DNA of 64,000 bases from Phaseolus vulgaris (taxonomy: Eukaryota; Streptophyta; Magnoliopsida; Fabales; Fabaceae): NCBI RefSeq assembly GCF_000499845.2, contig NC_023758.2, positions 25,641,520-25,705,519 on the forward strand. The letters run 5' to 3'. Below the pieces are notes generated by a model. The model was not told the origin of the DNA and did no database searches. It was given only the letters and a program-made list of their open reading frames with translations. Shown here piece after piece: positions 36,126-46,408 of the stretch; the stretch's first letter is position 1; every line of letters starts with the position of its first letter. The position numbers and the translations under genes are program-made.

Positions 36126-37501
36126 CTATCCACAGTTTTCAAAAGGTAGTGAACCTTTTTTTTCAAGAGATTCACAATTTTCACAAACAAGTGAGTCACA
36201 CTTGCAAGAAGAGTTCTTGTAAAGCATTTCTAGATTTTCAAAATCAGTTTTTGAATTCTCCAACTCTTCTTCTAGTGTCTTGACTCTGTTTTCAAGACAG
36301 TTATTCAACCCTTTTAACCAGTTGTTCAAGAGTGCCAATCGGTTAGCTTCCTCATGTGTTTCTTTAAAAGCTCGAAGAAGTTGACTATAATTTTCAACAT
36401 TTAAAGAAGTACAAGAACTTACACTACTTGCATCATCCTCTTCCTTGACCATCAAACACATATTAGCTTCTTCATCTTCACTTGATGAGGAGCTTGATGA
36501 AGAAACATCATTTTCGTCCCAAGCAATGTAGGCTCTTTTTGATTTTGCTTTCTTTTCCTTATTGTTTGACTTCTTCTCTTTATTTGGGCATTCAACCTTT
36601 ATGTGCCCTGCTCTCCACAACCATAACAAGTATAATTGTTAGCATTAAAGTCACTAGTTTTCTTGTTGCCATACCTTTCTTTATTGGAGTCTTTGTTGTG
36701 GTTTTTCTTCAAGAATTTGCTGAACTTTTTGGACAACAAACTAAGAGTTTCTCCTTCATTCAAATCACTTGAAACTTGGTTGTTCTTGTGCTTGGCAGTT
36801 TTAAAAGTAATGTTTCTCACATGTTTATCTTCATTCTCTTGAATGTTGAGTTTATTCATCTCCAACTCATGCTCCCTAAGTTTTCCAAACAAGGAGGTTG
36901 TAGTCAAAGATGTCAAGTCCTTTGATTCTGAGATAGTCGTTACTTTAGATTGCCAAGATCTATCAAGACATTTGAGAATCTTGATATTCAACTCTTCTTT
37001 GTCAAATACCTTTCCAAGACTCATGAGGTGATTGATAATATGAGTGAACCGCTTTTGCACATCCGCAATCGATTCTCCTTTAAGCATTCTAAACATCTCA
37101 TACTCTTGGATTAAAGTATGTTTCCTTGCCCTCTTTACATCGTTAGTTCCTTCATGAGTTACCTCTAGAGTATCCCACATCTCCTTAGAAGATCCGCATT
37201 GAGAGACCCTGAAAAACTCATCAGAATTTAAGGCAGAGGTGATAATATTTTTTGCAATGCAATCAAACTTTGCTCTTTTGTTTTCTGCATCAGTTCATTG
37301 GGACCAAGGCTTTTCAATAAAAACACCATCCTTTTCAAACTTAGGAATAAAAGGGTCATTTTCAATTGCATCCCATATTCCTTTATCAAGAGATTCAATA
37401 AAGATCTTCATACGTACCTTCCAAAATTGGTAATTCAAACCACTGAACAAAGGTGGTATGTTTATTGATGCACCCTCCCCAAAGGGTAATTTTTCAACCA
37501 T
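36126..37501 (-). pseudogene. Copia-like Gag, broken
   Basis: Three open pieces in order. 37295-37501 (MVEKLPFGEGASINIPPLFS...) is the N-terminus. 36599-37180 is a UBN2-type gag (MWDTLEVTHEGTNDVKRARK, FTHIINHLMSLGKVFDKEEL, LKCLDRSWQSKVTTISESKD). 36126-36629 is a Ser/Glu-rich, coiled-coil C-part. The zinc knuckle CYGCGEQG-HIKVEC is split by a single-base frame change near 36605, exactly between its Cys and His ligands. A stop near 37295 and the region to 37180 hold the remaining break. The product would be a capsid precursor. Confidence 0.8.
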
Positions 37502-37548
37502 AAGAAAATGATTTTTAGGATCAAACTTGAATATTTTTCAAGTACCAA

Positions 37549-37561
37549 GCTCTTGATGCCA
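37549..37561 (-). other. Primer-binding site of the nested copia-like element
   Basis: Minus-strand TGGCATCAAGAGC, next to the LTR end (ATTCTAACA), resembles the initiator Met-tRNA complement. The other copia-like element has TGACATCAAGAGC at 61028-61040. Confidence 0.75.
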
Positions 37562-37563
37562 AT

Positions 37564-38649
37564 TGTTAGAATATGACCATAAACAAGAGGGGAGGTGAAT
37601 TGTTTATTAAATATTTTCGCAAACTTTGAAGGTACAATGAAAGCCAATGAAGAATCATAGAGAAGGAAATTATGGAAAACAATGCACAAAGTTGTTTTAT
37701 TTGATTTCCAGAAAATCAACCGGTTGTTTTTGCGATTCAACCGGTTGTTTTTATCAATAGTTAATATAAACAACTTAAAACAGATATATGTGAGATCAAG
37801 GAAAGAGAGAATCACACAAACAGATTTATACTGGTTCACTCTTACATAAAGAGTTACATCCAGTCCCCAGAAACCACTGGGTATCTACTATGCAATCAAA
37901 ATCCAGATTACAAACACACCACCAAAGAAGTGACCTTGAACACCTCAAGTCACACACTTCCTTTGACACACAAACACCACAAAAATCAGAACACCCTCTG
38001 ATTCTACACTTACACACCAGTATTCAGAAATACAAGAGATAAAGAAAGGATTACACCTGATGAAGATTAAATAAAAAGATTACAACAATCCTATTGCACT
38101 TCTTTGAGAAAATCCAAAAGCTTGAATGCAAATCTTGAAAACTCAAATATGTTTTCTCTCTTTCACAAATGTCTAAAAAATGTTATCAAACTTTAAGAGT
38201 GTATAACAACCTCTTTAAATACTCCAAAAGTTGTTAAAAACATTTAAAGCAGGAGGCTATTCAGTTAGAAAACATTTAAAGCTGATTTGCAAACACAACA
38301 GAAATTTTGTTATGGATTTTCAACAAACAATCGGTTGAATACTCAAAACAACTGATTGAATTGGTTTGACAGCAAAGTCAACCAAGACAAACGGCTTCAA
38401 ACCCTTTTCAAAAACCTCTAATTGATAAACAGCCGATTGAAACGACAAAACAATAGGTTGTTTTTCCACTTCTTCATAAAACAAACTTTTTCAAAAAAGG
38501 TTTTGATTCCAAGCTATTTTAGATTCAAACAAAGAGTGGATTACACATCATTCTACCCAAAACCCACCCACACACACAACAACTCCAGCCTTCCATCAAA
38601 CACCATGGATATGGAGACATCAAAGCTTCAAGATCATCCTTGATCAACA
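37564..38649 (-). repeat. 5' LTR of the nested copia-like element
   Basis: About 1086 bp, on the plus strand from TGTTAGAATATGACC to CCTTGATCAACA. It carries repeated CAACCGGTTG-type motifs, as do the LTRs at 56007-57063 and 61043-61979. Confidence 0.75.
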
Positions 38650-38939
38650 AAAAGCTTATCAACCTTTTGGTCTTTCTTTCGGCCAAAATTTTTAGCCTAT
38701 AACTTGTATAAAATCAATAAAATATTGGTTGAAATCTTTTCAACCTTTCTTTAAGCTTTTAACTTGGCAAAAATTGATAAAATATTCTTTGATGGATTGT
38801 TTACCTTTCGACTTTCCTTTCGGCTAACCTTTCGACTTCTAACTTGGCAGAAATTGATAACATATTGTTTGAAGGCTTGTTTACCTTTCGACTAACCTTT
38901 CGCTTTCTTAAATAAGAACTTTGTTGATTGAGATTTGAT

Positions 38940-39540
38940 TGGAATGAAGTACACTCTCGGGAGGGATTTCACCTGGAGTGAAAGCATCTTGGACCGAGAT
39001 GTTTGAAGTACGAGATACACTCTCGGGAGGGATTTCACTTGGAGTGAAAGCATCCTAGACCGAGAGGTTTGAAGTACGAAAGACACTCTCAGGAGGGATT
39101 TCACCTGGAGTGAAAACATCCTGAACCGAGAGGTTTGAAGTACGAAAGACACTCTTGGGAGAGATTTCATCTGGAGTGAAAGCATCCTGGATCGAGAGGT
39201 TTGAAGTACGATACACTCTCGGAAGGGATTTTACCTGGAGTGAAAGCATCCTGGACTAAGAGGTTTGAAGTATGAGATACACTCTCGGGAGGGATTTCAC
39301 CTGGAGTGAAAGCATCCTGAACCGAGAGGTTTGAAGTACGAAAGACACTCTCGGGAGGGATTTCACCTAGAGTAAAAGCATTCTGGACCAAGAGGTTTGA
39401 AGTACGAGATACACTCTTGGGAGGGATTTCACCTAGAGTGAAAGCATCCTGGATCGAGAGGTTTGAAGTACGAGATACACTTTCGGGAGGGATTTCACCT
39501 AGAGTGAAAGCATCCTCAACCTAGAGATTTGAAGTATGAG
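38940..39540 (-). repeat. 66-bp tandem repeats, in-frame and open on the minus strand
   Basis: About nine units of 63-66 bp containing CACTCTCGGGAGGGATTTCA, GGAGTGAAAGCATCCTGGAC and CGAGAGGTTTGAAGTACGA. Because 66 is a multiple of three, the minus strand reads as a 22-residue repeat (FTPGEIPPESVFRTSNLSVQ plus DA) across several units. A unit of 63 bp also keeps frame. There is no obvious start, so coding is unproven. Confidence 0.9.
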
Positions 39541-39733
39541 AAGCATTGGGAAATTTAATAGTTTGATTCTTCATATGAATAACTTCTTCATTAAGTGTTT
39601 CAATCTTGAATAAGACTTTCTTTATACATGAGAAACCATCCTTAACCGAAAGGTTTTATATATAATGATGGGTGTTTAACTACCCTGGACTTTGTCTAAT
39701 CCTTATCCTTTTATCTCTAACAAAGCGTTTCAA

Positions 39734-40905
39734 CTACCTAGCTTGAATCAGTTCTTCAATTCGGTCTTTCAAAGTTGCACACTCTTTTGTATGACGACTA
39801 TGATTCTTATGGTATTGACAACTTTTGCTTTGATTAGCTCGATCTGGTGTTCTTGCTTTCCTTGGTGGCGGAATTACTTCGGTTGCCATAGCCTCTTGTA
39901 ATATTCGTGCCCTGGTGGTGCTTAATGGTGTATAATGCTGAAATTTTCTACCATGCAGTTCTTCTCTTACTCTTCTATTTTGATATCCTCTTCCTTTTTC
40001 ATTTGTATTCTTCTCACTTCCTACATCCATCCTCACTTGATTTTGAAACTCCTTCAACTCCTCCATCTACATAAACTTCATTGCGAGCTATTTTAACTCA
40101 TCAAGATTTTTTGCCGGTTGTTTACAAAGGCTATCGGAAAATGGTCCTGACCTTAGTGTTGTAATCATATGATGCATAGTGACCTCCAGACTAAGATTTC
40201 AGATAATTAGCGCTTCTTTTCCAAAGCGCTCCATAAATATTCTTAATGATTCTCCCTTTTCCTGCCTTATATTCACCAAGGAAATTGACATCAGATGATG
40301 TGGTCGGCTTGCAGCAAATTGAGCTCCAAACTTTTCTACTTAAGTGTCAAAACAATCGATGGATAACGGTGACAACCGAGTAAACTAACTCAGAGTCGCT
40401 CCCTTCAAAGTTGTTGGGAATACTCGGCACAAAATGGCATCATTCCACGTATACAAACTTATCTGCATTGTGTATACTGCAATGTGTTCATCAGGATCTG
40501 TACTTCCATCATACTTCTCTATGGTTAAATTCTTCTAATTTTCGGGTTGTGGGGTTTCTATAATGGCTTTCGAAAAATGGATGCCTCCTAACAAATATTC
40601 CAGCAAAGGTACCAGAAATCTTTGGTATTCTCTTCCTTGTAGCTTCAAAGCTTTCCTCATTATGTACCCTCTGGTGGATATGTGTTCTTGGTTGAACAAT
40701 TTCAAACAATGTGTTTAAAATTGTCTCTTCATTCAACTTCCTCTTCATGTACGCATTATCCGCCCTTAACATACTTAACTCTTCTTCATTGCTCTTCTTT
40801 AGTGTTTCGAACTCTCTTTGTAACTGCATGAGCATAGCCATTGACATAGCATTCTGATTATCTCCCTGCTCCCCAGACTGCTATCCTCTTCTACTCATCT
40901 TTGCT
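39734..40905 (-). pseudogene. Decayed Gag of the second Tat-type element
   Basis: The N-terminal piece (40509-40847) is a coiled coil, MLMQLQREFETLKKSNEEEL. Several stops fill 40080-40500, where relics such as the gag capsid block can still be seen. The C-terminal piece (39734-40066) carries CQYHKNHSRHTKECATLKDR, the CX3HX4HX4C zinc-knuckle variant of Tat gags, matching CCEFHQAFGHNLHNC in the first element. It lies directly after the primer-binding site, as expected. Confidence 0.75.
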
Positions 40906-40932
40906 TACTTCCTCAACTGTCTTGTTTCTCGG

Positions 40933-40952
40933 CCCCACGGTGGGCGCCAAAA
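40933..40952 (-). other. Primer-binding site of the second Tat-type element
   Basis: Minus-strand TTTTGGCGCCCACCGTGGGG immediately inside the 5' LTR. Confidence 0.85.
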
Positions 40953-42389
40953 TGTTCTTGCAAGGGCCTTGAAACAATCTTCTTTCTTTTGAGGCTATTG
41001 ACTTCTTGGTCTTCTTTCTCGGTGTGAGCTCTTGGTCTGGGCTTTTGGCTTGGACTTGGATATGACTTGTTGATGTGAGTTGATTTTAGATTTATCCATT
41101 TTAGACATGACACTTGACTTAGGATTGATATTTTTAGCAATTATATGGTGAGAACCCAAAGAAGATCCCCACTGGACACAAACTTAATCAAGTGGTTAAA
41201 TAAGTGTGAAGATTCACTTCAAGAGGGCAAAGGAAAAATACAAGCATATGGTGATTGATGATGAAGGGCAGAAATTAAATGAACATGGAAAGAAACATAA
41301 AAGCATGATGGAAATTGAATTGACAATGGAGGAAAATAAGAACATAAGAGCACAAAGATAAAGGGAGTAATGGAAAAATGGAAGAGATGAAGGAAATAAA
41401 TGCTTATGTGATGGAAGAGAGTTGATCACGCCACTTGGAGTGTGGTTTTCCTCCAAGATAAGTGTTGATGGTCGTCACTTGAGAGCTCTCCAATTACTCA
41501 AGATAAGACCTAATGCTAAGAGGAAACAAGCCTCACAAACACCTCACTCAATTTATGAAAAGTAACTTTTCTATTCAAATTCAACATGAAAAATACAAGG
41601 AGTATGACACCCTATGTATAGGAGATGGTGCCTTGGAAAACAAGAAGCAAGGGTAGGATGGGAAACCTAAAAATGGGGTCGCCTTTAGGGTTTGACTAAG
41701 TCAAAGCCATACCTTAGGCTTGTTCTTCTAGAAACTAGGTCAAAAACAAGCTAAAGTGATAAGCACACCTCCCTTATTATGCTATATGAACCTACTCTAA
41801 CCTATCTTGCTATTTAGAACCCTAGAGTGAGCTCAATTTATTTACAACTTGTTTAATTCTTAAGAAGACTAGCAAAAAAAATATTTGATGTTCTTGTTTT
41901 TGCCCATTTCTTCTTCTGGTGAGGTCGGCTAGATCCTTGGTGGGGTCTTCACTTGAAAGTTGGGATGACTTCTCATAGTGTGAATGGTCATGTGAGTCCT
42001 TGACCATCTCCTTGTTGGCTTGGATTGTATCACTTGTAAACTCTCACTTCTCTGGGCTGGATCTCTCGGTTCTTTGTTTTGGTCTCCTCTCATGGATAGG
42101 TGTGTTTACCTGAAAGGTGCTCCGATGCCAAAGTTAGAATTGATACTAGTTAATTATTAGATAAATTCACTCCACTTACCTCTTGGGTTGATCACCTATT
42201 TATAGCACTTTTTTATTGGGCTTAAAACCCAGTTGGGCTTTTAGCAACTGATATTTTTTAAACACATTCTTTATGTTTTGGGCCTTTTAGATGGTCTTTG
42301 CCACAATAAGTATTTATTTATTTAATTTTCACCTTTCGATCAATCTTTCGATTTTCCTATTGGTCAACCTCTCGGCTACAGATAATAGA
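40953..42389 (-). repeat. 5' LTR of the second Tat-type element, split by a solo LTR
   Basis: The two parts (40953-41070 and 42038-42389) align end to end with 33617-34101. The split falls exactly at a CTTGT duplication. The minus-strand start is TCTATTATC rather than TGTACTATC, so the terminal TG has mutated. Confidence 0.88.
41071..42032. mobile_element. Solo LTR inserted in the LTR of another element
   Basis: A 962-bp insertion with TG...CA ends (TGATGTGAGTTG...GGATTGTATCA) flanked by CTTGT at 41066-41070 and 42033-42037; the uninterrupted LTR copy at 33617-34101 has this site only once (GGACTTGTAGATTCTC). No internal coding region, primer site or second LTR is present. It is most simply a solo LTR left by LTR-LTR recombination; a small non-autonomous element is the alternative. 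A second, truncated relative lies at 35775-36119. Confidence 0.82.
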
Positions 42390-42630
42390 GATTTTAAATG
42401 ATTCTGATATAAATTTTAAGAAGTCTATTATAAATCTAATTCAATCTTATGTAATCGGCTTGTAAGATGAAACTTACTGTTATTTTATATACTACAAAAT
42501 TGACCTTAGCATTACTCAATGAGAGATTTCTTACAAAAAAATCAAATAGGTTGTTAAATGCTGTACCTTTTACCAATTATTACTAAATGGATGACTCATG
42601 GTTGCTGGTTCAGATGTGACTAAACTCTAT

Positions 42631-43477
42631 TGTTCCTGCCGGTTGACTCGAAATGCCTTTGTGCACCTACGTCACTCCCAGGTCCATAATCCTTGCGTTC
42701 ATGCGTACCTTGCCTGTGATAACCACCTGAAAACACAAAGACAAAGGGCGCCCTAGAGGCCGTTTGCACTCCGACGCTCAAGTCAGTACTAGGGCTAGGA
42801 AACACCGAAACTGTATAATCTTGCTACTGTGTGTGTGTTTTGCGGCGCAAGAGAATTCTCTCTTGTCCAGTTTGTTACCTTGCTATTTATAGATTGAAAC
42901 TAGGGTTTCCTCTTTACCCGAAATGGGCTTTTTCTAATGGGGCGGCCCAGCACTGTTGTTACCTTACTCTTAGGATAACCTAGCGCGTGGGGTCCCTAAC
43001 TAGAGTGCGACCTCTGACGGGTGATCACCTGGGTGCCTCCTCGTGCACCTGATCTCTAGGGTCACTCGCCTGTGGGAGTGCCCTAGTTGTTCACGTGCCA
43101 TGCATGCAACTCAACCCTGGAACGCGATCCTCACAAGTCATATCTTTCCAGTGACTCTACACTTCGTGTTACGCCTAAACGCGTCATCCACTTTACACGC
43201 ATGGACCTTCGTGATCTAGGCTTCTCCCTTACTGATAACTGGCGTGTGATTTGGGATCCACTTCTCGTGGCCCAGCTCTAATGTTTGGGTTTCCGATGTC
43301 CAATCTCTCCACGCTGTTTAATGGCACGTGGGTACATCTTAAGGACCGATGTCTGACCACCCTCGGCTCCTTGGCGCATGTGCTTTGCGAGATATTGGCT
43401 CACGCTGCTCGTGGGGCCCACCTACGTGGCACCAACATTACTAGTGGTCAGTCAACGCCCAGAGACTGGTCGGTACA
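42631..43477 (-). repeat. 3' LTR of the third Tat-type element
   Basis: On the plus strand from TGTTCCTGCCGGTTGAC to GACTGGTCGGTACA. TTGCTATTTATAGATTG (about 42881) is a likely TATA region in the transcription direction of the LTR. Confidence 0.92.
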
Positions 43478-43495
43478 CAAGCCCCCAGTCTCGAG
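43478..43495 (-). other. Polypurine tract of the third Tat-type element
   Basis: Minus-strand CTCGAGACTGGGGGCTTG immediately before the 3' LTR, very like GAGCCTGGGGGCTTG of the first Tat-type element. Confidence 0.8.
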
Positions 43496-43639
43496 TTGTA
43501 ACTCGTTCAGCGAAGAGGCTAAGTCCTTGCCCTGGGTGACTTATGTGGCTCTGTGTGACAGGACGTAAATACTACGCCAAAGTGACGTTTTTCTGAGCCT
43601 GTCTTATCTGTGCACACGCGTTTTTGATCAACGGCTAGG

Positions 43640-45001
43640 GCGGAATGTCGCTTACGCTTCTTTGTTTGCTTTTAAACTCTTAAAAACGCGTGTGTCCAAT
43701 CACTTGTTCCATCATCCTCTAAAACTCTTTGATTGTTTCACCTTCTTCCCCAAGCATTCTCGTGTTTCCTCTATGCATTTCTGCATTCTCTCGCCATCGA
43801 TCGTAGGTATGAACCCTGATTACCGTTCACACCTGTTTACTGATTCTAATTCTGGATAACTATCTGTGTTACTTAAATCTCTGTATCGATCACCCTTTGT
43901 TTCTGGGTTTCCTTTGATTCAAGAAACCCGAAACTATGAGAGGTGTCGATTCTTGTTATTGTAATGTCGCGTTTGCGTGTTCTACTTCTGCATATTCGCA
44001 TGCTTTATCTTTGTATTTCTTCTGAGATTTGTACACAGCTATGGTTTTGAGCGAAAAAAAACGGGCCAGACTGACTGATATCCTTTCTCGTCTCTGCGAG
44101 ATTTCCAGGGACGTGGGCACTTCTCGCCAGCACGCCCGCGCCTTCGCTCACTCTTTCCAATCCTGGGGTCGTGGTCCCTCCTGGCGCCGTCCGGTCATCT
44201 CCCACCCCACTCCCTTGCAAGGATAAAGCGGTGGTGATCGAATCAGATGAGGATTATTTTGAGGGTCTAATCTATAAAAGACCCAAGCCTACGCTGGTGA
44301 TGGTTTCACATTCTTCCTCTATCGGTCGCTTTGTTTCGCCCCGGAATCGCGCGACTGGCGTTCCCCTGCTCCCTGACCTTGGTGGAGTTGGCGCTTCTAG
44401 TCCTCTTGTCCCTGAGCTGCCCCTTGTCCTACAACACGCCATCGAGGGCTTCCAACAAGGTGTAACTGCGGACTTGGATGAGGCCGTTGCAAGGGAGAGA
44501 CTGGGCTTCAACTTTGGGGCCCTTCTTGCTCAGTTCAATGCTCTACTGTCCAGGGCTGAATCGGGGAACTCCTCGCTAGCTCGCTCATTTGCTGTCCACG
44601 AGGCTACTTTGAGAGAGGAGTTGGTTCATTTCTCGAAACTACTTCATGCCAAGTGCCGTGAGGTCACTGAACTAGAGGCAAGAGTTCTATCCCTGCGGAT
44701 TCGAGTCTGCGAGCTGGAAGAGGCCGATGAGGAGTCCAAGTCCAAGATTATGGGGCTTGAACAAAGGTCCATCTGTCGTGAAGCGCAGCTAGGTCGAGCG
44801 GAGGCCAAACTTCATCAGCAAGCCTAAAGGTTTGAAGAAGCTGAGACTGAACTGACCGGGGACGTTCTCGATGCTTACAACAAGGGATTCAGAGACGCTC
44901 TTGCTCAAGTTGCTTGTGCACACCCTAGAATGGATATTACGCCCTTCACTGTAGCGAACTGTGTTGAAAACGGGCTAATCGTTCCCAGGGTCCTTCCTTG
45001 A
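43640..45001 (+). pseudogene. Antisense gene of the third Tat-type element: leader exon plus coiled-coil exon
   Basis: On the plus strand. A leader rich in C/T ends at a donor-like TCGTAG|GTATGAACC (about 43806). An acceptor, TTGTACACAG, lies two bases before the ATG at 44041, opening MVLSEKKRARLTDILSRLCE, which matches MVLNAEKRRQLAAVADQLK in the first element. A frame change near 44170-44220 and a stop at 44825 interrupt a long coiled coil (VARERLGFNFGALLAQFNAL, EVTELEARVLSLRIRVCELE). The end, DALAQVACAHPRMDITPF...NGLIVPRVLP, matches DSIAQVACVHPGVDL of the first element. The N-terminal Transposase_28-like exon is absent: leader and coiled-coil exons are about 230 bases apart. Function unknown. 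Confidence 0.72.
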
Positions 45002-45239
45002 TTTGTATTTGGTTGACACACAAACTCTTTATTATCTATCTGCAACTTTTACTTTCCCGGACACATGGCTGTTTTTATTTCTAAATTGCAAGCTGCCTTT
45101 TGACTTACATAACTGTTGTGTCATGGTGCATGGCGCCAAAACATTTCTTTTAGTGTTCTGAAGTATGTTCCCGTCATCGTGAGGAGGGGTTTTAACTGTG
45201 AATTGGGTTGTTCCTCCTTTGCGTTCTTCGCAAGGGAAA

Positions 45240-45850
45240 CAAATTCTCAATTGACCTCGACTTCGCTTAAAGGCGCGAAGGGTTTATCTGACGAATTATT
45301 TCGTTTTACCTTGGCGCTTTCACTCACGAGGGGAAGTGTTCTCTCATGAACCTACCTCTCTGCTCACAAGGCTTCTAGCGCAAGGGAAATTAATTCTTAA
45401 CTGACCTCAGCTTCGCTCAAAGGCGAGGAGGATTTAACTGATAACTATTAACTGACCTCAGCTTCGCTCGAGGGCGAGGAGGATTTAACTGATAACTATT
45501 AACTGACCTCAGCTTCGCTTGAGGGCGAGGAGGATTTAACTGATGACTATTAACTGACCTCAGCTTCGCTCGAGGGCGATGAGGATTTAACTGATGAACC
45601 ATTTTGTTTAACCTTGGCGCTTTCACTTGAGAGGGGAGGTGTTCTCTATGAACCTACCTTTCCACCCACGAGGCTTCTAACGTGAGGAAAACAAATGCTT
45701 AACTGACCTCAACTTCGCTCAAGGGCGAGAAGGATTTATTTGGCGAACTATTTCGTTCAGCCTTGGCGTTTTCACTCGAGGGGGGAGGTGTTCTCTACGA
45801 ACCTACCTTTCCACCTGCGAGGCTTCTAACGCCAGTAAAACAAGTTCTTA
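45240..45850 (-). repeat. Tandem repeats of the third Tat-type element
   Basis: Near 45380-45600 there are about four tight units of roughly 54 bp built on ACTGACCTCAGCTTCGCTCG and GCGAGGAGGATTTAACTGAT. Longer diverged units with CGAACTATTTCGTT and TTGGCGCTTTCACTCGAG flank them. Confidence 0.85.
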
Positions 45851-46274
45851 ACTGAATTGTACATAACTCGAGAAAATATTTCAATCGTAACGTGATGTAT
45901 TGTGCCCTGAACAACTTGCATCGCACCGCATCAGAGCCCCCAACCAGCATCATCTGTGTATGAAAGGTCGTAAGGTGGGCCTCCAGGTCTTCCATCCCGG
46001 TGAAGGTCACCTTGGGCCCTACGAGCGTGGCTGGTATCGCTGCATCCACGATCTCTTGTGAGAACGATGTTGGGAACTCTTTGGGTGGTGTCGCAGGCTC
46101 CTGATCTGCACCTTCACGCTCAGCTGCGTGGGTTTGCAAGTCTTTGCGCAGTTCCTCGTTTGAACGACGCAGTTCTTTGCTCGTAGCTTGCGACGCTACC
46201 AAGTCAGCTTGGATGCGTTCTTGGTTTGCTCTTGACACGACCACCTCTTCCTGAAGGGCTCGCATCATCTCCAT
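45795..46274 (-). pseudogene. Truncated Gag of the third Tat-type element
   Basis: Reads MEMMRALQEEVVVSRANQER, SKELRRSNEELRKDLQTHA and GPKVTFTGMEDLEAHLTTFH, aligning well with the first element's METIRALQQ..., NNEELRKTNEELRRDLQ and GPKITFTGVEDPEAYITAFH. The match stops at RCKLF; downstream residues (RAQYITLRLKYFLEL) are unrelated and come from the repeat region, marking the 3' deletion point of gag-pol near 45910. A TAA lies upstream, near 46319, so the original start is also lost or read differently. A shortened matrix/capsid N-part is the most it could encode. Confidence 0.8.
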
Positions 46275-46389
46275 AACCTGCTGCAGGGTGAGGGCCTCAC
46301 CCCCGTTTGGTGCAGCAGGTCCTTACCTCGTACTTCTCGTCTCTTGGATCTTCCTGGTCCTTGCTGGTGGGACAATGTTTTGTATCGGT

Positions 46390-46408
46390 CCCCACGGTGG
46401 GCGCCAAA
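46390..46408 (-). other. Primer-binding site of the third Tat-type element
   Basis: Minus-strand TTTGGCGCCCACCGTGGGG, directly inside the 5' LTR. Confidence 0.85.

Larger units (their letters stand above)
35389..38649 (-). mobile_element. Decayed copia-like element with gag only, nested in the second Tat-type element
   Basis: A complete 5' LTR (37564-38649) and primer site TGGCATCAAGAGC are followed on the minus strand by gag. The 3' LTR survives only as 35389-35774, having lost its first 50 or so plus-strand bases and its distal part. No protease, integrase or RT is present. The gag and LTR style (repeated CAACCGGTTG motifs) match the element at 56007-61979; this gag type occurs in SIRE-like copia elements and in pol-less derivatives. 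The left junction shares GGTACAATGAAAG with adjacent DNA. Confidence 0.75.
33617..42389 (-). mobile_element. Non-autonomous Tat-type gypsy element without pol, hosting nested insertions
   Basis: LTRs at 33617-34101 (3') and 40953-42389 (5', interrupted) bound it, and GATTT flanks it at 33612-33616 and 42390-42394. Read on the minus strand the order is 5' LTR, primer site TTTTGGCGCCCACCGTGGGG, decayed gag, a 66-bp repeat array, then an antisense gene, a polypurine tract and the 3' LTR. I see no RT, RNase H or integrase. A copia-like gag element (35389-38649) and a solo LTR (41071-42032) have inserted into it, so it is older than both. Confidence 0.88.

Noticed and set aside
37564..38649. Possible CRISPR-like or regulatory array of CAACCGGTTG motifs in the LTRs
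   Set aside because: The motifs are irregularly spaced, palindromic and shared by LTRs of this family; there are no spacers and this is a plant genome.
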